The notes under the pieces: generated by a model
The model's database searches: none
What the model was told of the DNA's origin: nothing
Seen by the model: the letters and a program-made list of their open reading frames with translations, nothing else
Part shown: positions 25,904 through 32,822 of the stretch, piece after piece
How the letters are laid out: every line of letters begins with the position of its first letter
Position numbering within the stretch: the stretch's first letter is position 1
Made by a program: the position numbers and the translations under genes
NCBI RefSeq assembly: GCF_029168315.1
Contig: NZ_JARGYD010000002.1
Span: 496,001-560,000 of the forward strand
Origin: Psychromarinibacter halotolerans
Lineage (GTDB): Bacteria; Pseudomonadota; Alphaproteobacteria; Rhodobacterales; Rhodobacteraceae
DNA: 64,000 bases
Direction of reading: 5' to 3'

Positions 25904-26437
25904 ATGGCCGAGAATGGCGAAACAACGGCGCCGGCCACTAATGGCGACGCCGCACAAGCCCAGCCCAAGGCACCGCAGATGCGGATCCTGGCCCAATTCA
26001 TCCGCGACCTTTCGTTCGAGAATATCCTTTCGCAAAAGGGTCTTTCGGGCGACGTGAAGCCGCAGATTTCGGTTCAGGTCGGTCTGGACGCGAAACGCCG
26101 CCCGACTGAAGGGCAGTACGAGGTTTCGACCAAGTACACTGTGACGTCGAAGAACGAAGGCACCGACGACACGCTGTTCGTGATGGAGCTGGACTATGCA
26201 GGCCTGTTCCACATCGACAACGTGCCGGACGAACAGATGCACCCGTTCCTGATGATCGAATGCCCGCGGATGCTGTTCCCGTTCGCGCGCCGCATCGTGT
26301 CCGACATGACCCGCGACGGGGGCTTCCCGCCGGTGAACCTGGACAACGTCGACTTCGTCGCGATCTATCGCCAGCAGATTGCGCAGCGGATGCAGCAGCA
26401 GGCCGCAGCGGCGGAAGCCGATCAGAAGCTGTCCTGA
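25904..26437 (+). CDS. secB: Protein-export chaperone SecB
   Basis: A 177-residue tetrameric chaperone that keeps preproteins unfolded and hands them to SecA. The core starts at RILAQFIRDLSFE near residue 34 and includes the MIECPRMLFPFARRI and DGGFPPVNLDNVDF segments conserved in SecB. The first 30 residues are an Ala/Thr/Gln-rich extension, common in Alphaproteobacteria. GAGGGGAGAAA precedes the start. A strong terminator follows. Confidence 0.96.
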   Translation: MAENGETTAPATNGDAAQAQPKAPQMRILAQFIRDLSFENILSQKGLSGDVKPQISVQVGLDAKRRPTEGQYEVSTKYTVTSKNEGTDDTLFVMELDYAGLFHIDNVPDEQMHPFLMIECPRMLFPFARRIVSDMTRDGGFPPVNLDNVDFVAIYRQQIAQRMQQQAAAAEADQKLS

Positions 26438-26463
26438 TCCAAGCGATATGAATGACCGAGTAG

Positions 26464-26493
26464 GGCGCGCTTTCAAGCGCGCCTTTCTTTTTG
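26464..26493. terminator. Bidirectional terminator between secB and dnaQ
   Basis: The stem GGCGCGCTT / AAGCGCGCC (9 bp, very short loop) is followed by TTTCTTTTTG. It lies 26 bases after the secB stop and 10 bases before the stop of converging dnaQ, so it can end both transcripts, although the T-run favours the plus direction. Confidence 0.85.
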
Positions 26494-26503
26494 CAGTGCG
26501 CGC

Positions 26504-27199
26504 TTACTTCGCCGCGTACTTCGCCCAAACACTGCCTTCGCCCAAGGCTTCGACGAATTTCGCGTGCGCCTCGGCCTCTTCGGCGTGAATACGCGGGGGC
26601 AGGGGTTCGGGGCGCGGCCTTGGACGCCAGTCGTTGCCGCCGCCGGTCCCACCCGAAGCACCGGACGTGTCCAAAACCAGCCCGGGCTGCCGCCCGCCGA
26701 TCAGTTCAAGATACACCTCGGCCAGAATTTCCGAGTCAAGAAGCGCGCCGTGCAGGGTCCGGGACGAGTTGTCGATGCCAAAGCGACGGCACAAAGCATC
26801 CAGCGAGGCGGGCGAGCCGGGAAACTTTTTCCGCGCGATCGCCAGCGTATCCAGCGCCTGACTGTCGGGCAGGGTAGGGCGGCCCATCCAGCGCAGTTCG
26901 GCGTTGATGAACTTCATGTCGAAGGTCGCGTTGTGGATCACCAGTTTCGCATCACCGACGAATTCAACGAAGGCATCCCCGATCTCGGCGAACTTGGGCT
27001 TGTCGGACAGGAATTCTTCGGACAGCCCATGCACCTGAAACGCTTCTTCGGGCATGTCGCGTTCGGGGTTGATGTACTGGTGATAGGTACGGCCCGTCGG
27101 CATGTGGTTCCACAGCTCGACACCGCCGATTTCGACGATCCGGTCGCCGGATTCAGGCTCGAACCCGGTGGTTTCCGTATCCATCACGATTTCACGCAT
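26504..27199 (-). CDS. dnaQ: DNA polymerase III epsilon subunit (proofreading exonuclease)
   Basis: The 3'-5' proofreading exonuclease of the replicase, 231 residues. The DEDDh residues are visible: D and E in MDTETTG near residue 6, D in HNATFDMKF near 98, and H/D in HGALLDSEI near 150-155. The C-terminal tail is Gly/Pro/Arg-rich, then Ala-rich, and would carry the polymerase-binding region. The start MREIVMD is preceded by AGGAGA and overlaps the coaE end by 8 bp. It is last in maf-aroE-coaE-dnaQ. Confidence 0.95.
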   Translation of the reverse strand: MREIVMDTETTGFEPESGDRIVEIGGVELWNHMPTGRTYHQYINPERDMPEEAFQVHGLSEEFLSDKPKFAEIGDAFVEFVGDAKLVIHNATFDMKFINAELRWMGRPTLPDSQALDTLAIARKKFPGSPASLDALCRRFGIDNSSRTLHGALLDSEILAEVYLELIGGRQPGLVLDTSGASGGTGGGNDWRPRPRPEPLPPRIHAEEAEAHAKFVEALGEGSVWAKYAAK

Positions 27200-27785
27200 C
27201 GGCCCGTCTCCTGATGTCCTGTAGGCAGGATTGCACCTGCGCCCGCGCGTCTTCAAGGGTCAGCGTCTGGATCACATAGTCCGCCCGCGCCCGCTTTTCC
27301 GCATCGGGCATCTGCTTGGCGCGGATCGCCTCGAACTGCGCTTCGGTCATTGTGCCGCGCGCAAGAACCCGTTCGCGTTGCATGTCTTCGGGGGCCGAGA
27401 CGACGACCGTCACATCGACACCGGCCGCGCCGTTTTCGAACAGCAGCGGGATATCCAGCAGCACGATCGGCGCATCCGTTTCGGCAAGGAAAGCCTCGCG
27501 ATCCGCGGCCACCAGCGGATGAACCACAGATTCGATCCGCTTCAGCGCGTCGGGGTCCGACGCTATCCAGCGTTTCAGCTCTGACCGGTCAACTTCGCCG
27601 CCAACGACAGCCTGCGGCCGGATGCCCCGCATCGGATCCACAGCCGCGCCGCCCTTCGCGTACAGCCGGTGAACCGCCGCGTCGGCGTCCCAGACCGGCA
27701 CACCTTCGTCCGCGAACATCCGGGCGGTCGTGGATTTTCCCATCCCGATCGAACCGGTCAAACCGATGACGAAGGGCCGGGTCAC
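27192..27785 (-). CDS. coaE: Dephospho-CoA kinase
   Basis: Phosphorylates the ribose 3'-OH of dephospho-CoA, the last step of CoA synthesis. The 197-residue protein has P-loop GSIGMGKST near residue 10, the DADAAVHRLY acceptor segment near 32 and LLDIPLLFE near 106. No ATG fits. The GTG at 27785 overlaps the aroE stop as GTGA and gives a family-standard N-terminus (VTRPFVIGLTG). Confidence 0.94.
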   Translation of the reverse strand: MTRPFVIGLTGSIGMGKSTTARMFADEGVPVWDADAAVHRLYAKGGAAVDPMRGIRPQAVVGGEVDRSELKRWIASDPDALKRIESVVHPLVAADREAFLAETDAPIVLLDIPLLFENGAAGVDVTVVVSAPEDMQRERVLARGTMTEAQFEAIRAKQMPDAEKRARADYVIQTLTLEDARAQVQSCLQDIRRRADA

Positions 27786-28618
27786 CCCAGAACGGCCTGC
27801 CGCAGGTCCTCGTCGACCTCGGGGCGCACGCCAAAGAACCGTTCGAACGCGGGCGCGGCCTGATGCAGCAGCATCCCCAGCCCGTCGACCGTGGTGCACC
27901 CCATTGCGGCGGCCTGCCGAAGAAAGCCGGTTTCCAGCGGCGTGTAGACAAGGTCGTTCACAACCGCGTTCGGCGACAGACCGTCCAGCGGCACGCGGAA
28001 CTCGGGCTTGCCGACCATCCCCAAAGACGTCGTGTTCACCACGGTGACCGCGTCTTCAAGGATGTTCCCGGCCTGAACCCATTCGTAAACGGTGATCTTG
28101 TTGCCAAGATCGCTGCGCAACGCATCCGCCCGCGACCGCGAGCGGTTGGTCAGCCGGATCTCGGGCACGCCCGCTTCGATCAGCGAGGCGACGACGGCGC
28201 GGGCCGCACCGCCCGCACCGATAACGGCGGCCGGGCCGCTGGTCGGGGCCCAGTGCGGTGCGTTCTGGCGCAGGTTCTCGATAAAACCGTAACCGTCCGT
28301 GTTGTCAGCGTGGATCTTGCCGTCTTGCCGGAAGATCAGCGTGTTCGCTGCCCCGATCAGCGCAGCGCGGTCGGTCACAAGGTCGGCCAAAGACAGCATC
28401 AGTTCCTTGTGCGGGATCGTCACGTTCACGCCGACGAACCCCAGCCGCGGCAGAAGGCGGATCGCCTCGGCCAGATCGGCGTGGGCGATGTCCATCGGGA
28501 TGAAATGGCCGGCAAGGCCGTATCGTTTCAGCCAGTGCTGGTGCAGCACGGGCGACCGGCTATGCGCAACCGGCGACCCGATGACACCGGCCAGCGGAAT
28601 TCTAGGAAGTTCAGTCAT
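27782..28618 (-). CDS. aroE: Shikimate dehydrogenase
   Basis: NADP-dependent reduction of 3-dehydroshikimate in the aromatic amino acid pathway, 278 residues. The shikimate-binding SHSRSP-type motif appears as AHSRSPVLH near residue 18, the catalytic lysine in NVTIPHKE near 66, the paired Asp in NTDGYGF near 106 and the dinucleotide motif GAGGAARAV near 134. Its start overlaps the maf stop (ATGA). Confidence 0.95.
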   Translation of the reverse strand: MTELPRIPLAGVIGSPVAHSRSPVLHQHWLKRYGLAGHFIPMDIAHADLAEAIRLLPRLGFVGVNVTIPHKELMLSLADLVTDRAALIGAANTLIFRQDGKIHADNTDGYGFIENLRQNAPHWAPTSGPAAVIGAGGAARAVVASLIEAGVPEIRLTNRSRSRADALRSDLGNKITVYEWVQAGNILEDAVTVVNTTSLGMVGKPEFRVPLDGLSPNAVVNDLVYTPLETGFLRQAAAMGCTTVDGLGMLLHQAAPAFERFFGVRPEVDEDLRQAVLG

Positions 28619-29214
28619 CCAGGCAGGGCCTCCCTGAGCGTCAGATACCCCAGCAGTTCCAGAAGGGGCAGTCCAAGTACGGTGAAATAATCACCTTCGA
28701 CGCGATTGAACAGCCGGGCGCCCTCTTCCTCGAGTTTGTATCCCCCCACGGAATGCCGGATGCTGTCCCAGTTGCGCGATACATAGTCGTCAAGCCAAGC
28801 GTCGGAACACTGGCGCATCTGCATCCGCACCATGCCGATGTTGCGCCACTGGGGCTGGCCATCAAGATAAATGACCGCGGCGGACAACAGCGCATGACGT
28901 TTTCCGTTCAGCGCGGCCAGCTGGGCGCGAACATCCTCTGACGTTGCGGGCTTCGATATCACGGTGCCCTCGAAATCCAGCACCTGATCGCAGCCGATCA
29001 CCAGCGCGCCGGGATTGCGTGCGCTGCCCCGGCGGGCTTTGGCCTCGGCCAGCGCATCGGCAATCTCGCGCGGGGTCGCGCCTTCGGCCAGCATGGCCTC
29101 GCGGATCATCTCTTCGTCCACGCGGATGCGATCCACGGTGAACGGGACACCGGCGTTGCGCAGCAGGTCGGCCCGGATTTCAGAGCCCGACGCAAGAACG
29201 ATCGGATGGGTCAT
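28615..29214 (-). CDS. maf: Maf-like nucleotide pyrophosphatase
   Basis: A 199-residue Maf/HAM1-fold enzyme that hydrolyses non-canonical or pyrimidine nucleoside triphosphates. It has the N-terminal ASGSEIRADLL in place of the usual SxSPRR, VIGCDQVLDFEG near 78 and the SVGGYKLEEEGARLF segment near 157. The ATG at 29214 gives the family N-terminus but lacks a clear ribosome site; an ATG at 29277 would add 21 non-conserved residues. It is the first gene left of the proposed origin. Confidence 0.88.
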   Translation of the reverse strand: MTHPIVLASGSEIRADLLRNAGVPFTVDRIRVDEEMIREAMLAEGATPREIADALAEAKARRGSARNPGALVIGCDQVLDFEGTVISKPATSEDVRAQLAALNGKRHALLSAAVIYLDGQPQWRNIGMVRMQMRQCSDAWLDDYVSRNWDSIRHSVGGYKLEEEGARLFNRVEGDYFTVLGLPLLELLGYLTLREALPG

Positions 29215-29623
29215 GAGGGCAAGTCTGTGGATGAAGTCTGTGTGGTTCAGGGGACGACGTCTGGGTAACAGGGCCATGACGACCTGTCACGGGATGGATC
29301 GCGAGTCCTCCGACATTCCTCAACCTTTTATCCCGGCTGGAAAATTAATGTTCCCGCGCTGTGAAAATCCAAGAAACCAGAAATTTATGCAGGCTGTTTT
29401 CCACAATTTGACCTTGCGGAATTAAATGATTAAACATTTGAAAACAATGACATTTTTAGACGATCCACAATCGTTGCGACGTGAACGTCCGAAAGTTTTC
29501 CGCAGGGGATAAGGCGCCGGAAAAATCGTTAATCCACATTGCCCACAGCCCCTACATAATCATCAACTTTTCTTTCTTATATATTTATTTAAGAGAGAGG
29601 AGATCGCGGAAAGGGACCCACCC
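29215..29623. other. Candidate chromosomal replication origin (oriC)
   Basis: A 409-bp gene-free gap between outward-facing maf and hemJ. Sequences close to the DnaA box TTATCCACA are: TCATCCACA (minus, 29226-29234), TTATCCCGG (29328), TTTTCCACA (29397-29405), CGATCCACA (29461-29469), TTTTCCGCA (29496), TTATCCCCT (minus, 29504-29512), TAATCCACA (29530-29538) and TTGCCCACA (29539-29547). An AT-rich tract at 29556-29592 adjoins the last boxes and is a good unwinding element. An inverted repeat AAATG-N6-CATTT lies at 29424-29439. In this class the origin usually lies beside this gene group (maf-aroE-coaE-dnaQ; rho-trmE-mnmG-rsmG-parAB). Function is inferred from pattern and neighbourhood. Confidence 0.72.
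29556..29592. other. AT-rich candidate DNA unwinding element
   Basis: This is the most AT-rich stretch I see in the window (ATAATCATCAACTTTTCTTT, then TATATATTTATTTAA), in otherwise GC-rich DNA. It lies immediately to the right of the closest DnaA-box-like sequences at 29530-29547, the arrangement expected of a DnaA-opened unwinding element. It may also hold the hemJ promoter. Confidence 0.55.
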
Positions 29624-30076
29624 ATGATCCAGGATTTCCTGTCTTCGTTCTATCCTTGGACGAAAAGCCTGCATGTCATCTCGGTCATCGCGTGGATGGC
29701 AGGGTTGTTTTATCTGCCAAGGCTGTACGTCTATCACGTCGAACAGGTAGAACAGGGCGGCAAGACCGATGAAATGTTCCAGGTCATGGAACGCCGGCTG
29801 CTTCGAGCGATCATGAACCCGGCGATGATCGCGACATGGGTGTTCGGTCTGATGCTCGTCTTCACCCCGGGGGTTGTCTACTGGGGCGACGTCTGGCCGT
29901 GGACCAAGGCGGCTTCGGTTCTTGCGATGACGTGGTTCCATCACTGGCTGGGATACCGGCGCAAGGACTTTGAAAAGGGCACCAACACCCGCGCCGGTCG
30001 CACCTATCGGATGATGAACGAGCTTCCGACGCTTCTGATGATCGTCATCGTCATCTCGGTCATCGTGCGGTTCTGA
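29624..30076 (+). CDS. hemJ: Protoporphyrinogen IX oxidase HemJ
   Basis: A 150-residue inner-membrane protein with four predicted helices, of the HemJ (UPF0093) family that oxidises protoporphyrinogen IX to protoporphyrin IX in heme synthesis. Conserved features are the His in SLHVISVIAWMAGLFYLPRLYVYH and the later WTKAASVLAMTWFHHWL segment with paired histidines. AAAGGGA lies 7 bases before the start. It is the first gene right of the proposed origin. Confidence 0.92.
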   Translation: MIQDFLSSFYPWTKSLHVISVIAWMAGLFYLPRLYVYHVEQVEQGGKTDEMFQVMERRLLRAIMNPAMIATWVFGLMLVFTPGVVYWGDVWPWTKAASVLAMTWFHHWLGYRRKDFEKGTNTRAGRTYRMMNELPTLLMIVIVISVIVRF

Positions 30077-30121
30077 TGCTGCCTTCTTAGGGGGCTTGGG
30101 CGCGGTTCGACCCGGAACAGA

Positions 30122-30149
30122 TTGACTCGGAAGGTCCGGACGCTTATTT
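30122..30149 (+). promoter_or_regulatory. Candidate promoter in the rho leader
   Basis: TTGACT at 30122-30127 and TTATTT at 30144-30149 are separated by 16 bases, about 90 bases ahead of the rho start. The rest of the 162-bp hemJ-rho gap has no strong hairpin. A long untranslated leader would allow rho to control itself, as in many bacteria; that is inference. Confidence 0.3.
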
Positions 30150-30238
30150 GTCCGCCATCGCAGCCGTCCGGCTGTCCGAATTTCCCGACCCGAATATGAC
30201 CGCGTGCCGCTTCAGGCCGGTCCTATGGATGTATCCCG

Positions 30239-31510
30239 ATGAATGTTGAACGACTGAATCTGTCCGATCTCAAGGCGAAAAGCCCCAAGGACCTGCTGTC
30301 CATGGCGGAAGAGCTGGAGATCGAGAACGCCTCGACCATGCGCAAAGGCGACATGATGTTCCAGATCCTCCGCGAACAGGCGGAAGAGGGCTGGGAAATC
30401 GGTGGCGACGGCGTGCTGGAGGTTCTGCAGGACGGGTTCGGCTTCTTGCGCTCGCCCGAGGCGAACTATCTGCCGGGTCCCGATGATATCTACGTGTCGC
30501 CCGACATGATCCGCCAGTATTCGCTGCGGACCGGCGATACCGTCAGCGGCGTGATCCGTGGCCCGTCCGAAAACGAACGCTACTTCGCGCTGACGACGGT
30601 CGAGACGATCAACTTCGAAGACCCGGAAAAGGCGCGCCACAAGGTCGCCTTCGACAACCTGACGCCGCTGTATCCCGACGAGCGCCTGAAGATGGAGATC
30701 GAAGATCCCACCATCAAGGATCGCTCGGCCCGCATCATCGACCTTGTCGCACCGATCGGGAAGGGTCAGCGTTCGCTGATCGTGGCGCCGCCGCGGACGG
30801 GTAAAACCGTTCTGCTGCAGAACATCGCCCACTCGATCGAGGCGAACCACCCCGAGTGCTATCTGATCGTCCTGCTGATCGACGAACGCCCCGAGGAAGT
30901 CACCGACATGCAGCGGTCCGTGAAGGGCGAGGTCATCTCGTCGACCTTCGACGAACCCGCAACCCGTCACGTCGCCGTGTCGGACATGGTGATCGAGAAG
31001 GCCAAGCGCCTTGTCGAGCACAAGCGCGACGTCGTCATCCTGCTGGACTCGATCACCCGTCTGGGCCGTGCGTTCAACACCGTCGTCCCGTCGTCGGGCA
31101 AGGTGCTGACCGGCGGTGTCGACGCGAATGCCCTGCAACGCCCCAAGCGGTTCTTCGGCGCCGCGCGGAACATCGAGGAAGGCGGCTCGCTGACCATCAT
31201 CGCCACCGCGCTGATCGACACCGGCAGCCGGATGGACGAAGTCATCTTCGAAGAGTTCAAGGGTACGGGTAACTCGGAAATCGTGCTGGACCGCAAGGTC
31301 GCCGACAAGCGCGTGTACCCGGCGATGGACATCCTCAAATCCGGCACCCGGAAAGAGGATCTGCTGGTCGACAGCAAGGATCTGCAAAAGACCTATGTCC
31401 TGCGCCGCATCCTGAACCCGATGGGCACCACGGACGCGATCGAGTTCCTGCTGTCCAAGCTGAAGCAGACCAAGAGCAACGGCGAGTTCTTCGATTCGAT
31501 GAACACCTAA
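30239..31510 (+). CDS. rho: Transcription termination factor Rho
   Basis: The hexameric RNA helicase that ends transcription, 423 residues. The N-terminal domain begins LNLSDLKAKSPKDLL; the RNA-binding cold-shock fold covers about 50-120 (GFGFLRSP). The ATPase core has PIGKGQRSLIVAPPRTGKT near 175-192 (Walker A), then the Q-loop and R-loop segments ending TGGVDANALQRPKRFFGAARN. The ATG lies 9 bases after an out-of-frame ATG in a weak ribosome context. Confidence 0.97.
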   Translation: MNVERLNLSDLKAKSPKDLLSMAEELEIENASTMRKGDMMFQILREQAEEGWEIGGDGVLEVLQDGFGFLRSPEANYLPGPDDIYVSPDMIRQYSLRTGDTVSGVIRGPSENERYFALTTVETINFEDPEKARHKVAFDNLTPLYPDERLKMEIEDPTIKDRSARIIDLVAPIGKGQRSLIVAPPRTGKTVLLQNIAHSIEANHPECYLIVLLIDERPEEVTDMQRSVKGEVISSTFDEPATRHVAVSDMVIEKAKRLVEHKRDVVILLDSITRLGRAFNTVVPSSGKVLTGGVDANALQRPKRFFGAARNIEEGGSLTIIATALIDTGSRMDEVIFEEFKGTGNSEIVLDRKVADKRVYPAMDILKSGTRKEDLLVDSKDLQKTYVLRRILNPMGTTDAIEFLLSKLKQTKSNGEFFDSMNT

Positions 31511-31541
31511 CTTGTTGTTCTAAAACAATGAGTTGTTCGTA

Positions 31542-32819
31542 ATGGACACGATTTATGCCCTTGCCAGCGCCCGCGGAAAAGCGGGCGTTGCCGTTATTCG
31601 GGTCTCTGGTCCGGATGCGCATGATGCCGTCCGTCAGCTATGCGGCGGCGTACCTGCGGCGCGGGTGTCCTCGGTGCGTCCCGTGCGCGATGCGGATGGC
31701 GCCCTGATCGACCAGGCGCTGGTCTTGGTCTTCGACGAAGGCCACAGCTTTACCGGCGAGGCTGTCGCAGAGTTTCATTTACACGGAAGCCCAGCCATCG
31801 TCGCTGCCGTTCAGCGTCGGCTGTCGGACATTGGGTTGCGGTTGGCTGACCCGGGCGAATTCACACGGCGTGCATTGGTGAACGAGCGGCTGGACCTTGC
31901 CGAGGTCGAAGGGCTGGGCGACCTGATCGAGGCCGAGACCGAAGCGCAGCGTGTTCAGGCGATGCGCGTGTTTTCCGGTGCGCTGGGCGCCAAGGTCGAA
32001 AGCTGGCGGGTGCGCCTGATCCGCGCGGCCGCGCTGTTGGAAGCGACCATCGATTTCGCTGACGAAGAAGTGCCAGAGGACGTCACGCCCGAAGTCGGCA
32101 GTTTGCTGGCTGGCGTCCGCGCCGAGCTGGATACGGAAGCCGCCGGCGCCGAGGTGGCGGAACGCGTTCGCGACGGGTTCGAGGTGGCCATTGTTGGACC
32201 TGCCAATGCGGGCAAGTCCACGCTGCTGAACCGACTTGCGGGGCGCGAGGCGGCGATCACCTCGGAGATCGCGGGAACGACCCGCGACGTGATAGAGGTA
32301 CGGATGGACCTGCGCGGACTTCCGGTGACCGTGCTTGACACGGCCGGTCTGCGGGACAGCGACGACGTGGTCGAAACGCTGGGGATCGAGCTTGCCCGCA
32401 AACGTGCGGGCAAGGCGGACCTGCGCGTCTTTCTTCTGGCCTCGCGCGAGGAGCAGCCGCTGTTGCCGGTTGAAGCGGACGACATCGTTCTGACCGGCAA
32501 GGCGGACGCGCAGGATGGTGACGTGTCGGGGAAGACCGGGCAGGGGGTCGATGCGCTGGTTGACCGAATCGCGGGGATACTGGAAAAGCGGGCTTCTGGC
32601 GTCGGGGTCGCGATCCGCGAACGGCACAGGGTTGCGCTGAAAGAAGCTATCGGGTTCATGGATCTGGCGGGGCAAGAGCTTCGCTATGGCATCGAGCGAT
32701 CCGAACTGGCGGCCGAAGCGTTGCGGCGCGGGATTGCTGCGTTGGACGCTCTTGTCGGGCGCGTTGATGTTGAACATATACTCGACGAGATCTTCGCGAG
32801 TTTTTGTCTGGGAAAGTGA
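31542..32819 (+). CDS. mnmE: tRNA uridine-5-carboxymethylaminomethyl modification GTPase MnmE
   Basis: With MnmG it installs the cmnm5 group at U34 of certain tRNAs. The 425-residue product has an N-terminal tetrahydrofolate-binding domain (DTIYALASARGKAGVAVIRVSG), a helical domain and a GTPase domain with G1 GPANAGKST near 219 and G3 DTAGLRD near 265. The C-terminal CLGK motif is intact. The usual G4 NKxD reads GKAD here, which is an oddity. The ATG at 31542 is preferred over an in-frame TTG three codons earlier. It is directly followed by mnmG. Confidence 0.95.
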   Translation: MDTIYALASARGKAGVAVIRVSGPDAHDAVRQLCGGVPAARVSSVRPVRDADGALIDQALVLVFDEGHSFTGEAVAEFHLHGSPAIVAAVQRRLSDIGLRLADPGEFTRRALVNERLDLAEVEGLGDLIEAETEAQRVQAMRVFSGALGAKVESWRVRLIRAAALLEATIDFADEEVPEDVTPEVGSLLAGVRAELDTEAAGAEVAERVRDGFEVAIVGPANAGKSTLLNRLAGREAAITSEIAGTTRDVIEVRMDLRGLPVTVLDTAGLRDSDDVVETLGIELARKRAGKADLRVFLLASREEQPLLPVEADDIVLTGKADAQDGDVSGKTGQGVDALVDRIAGILEKRASGVGVAIRERHRVALKEAIGFMDLAGQELRYGIERSELAAEALRRGIAALDALVGRVDVEHILDEIFASFCLGK

Positions 32820-32822
32820 GGA

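Noticed and set aside
29401..29440. CtrA binding sites (TTAA-N7-TTAA) in the origin candidate
   Set aside because: TTAA pairs occur at 29422 and 29430 but with a 4-base spacer; no 7-base spacing was found by eye.
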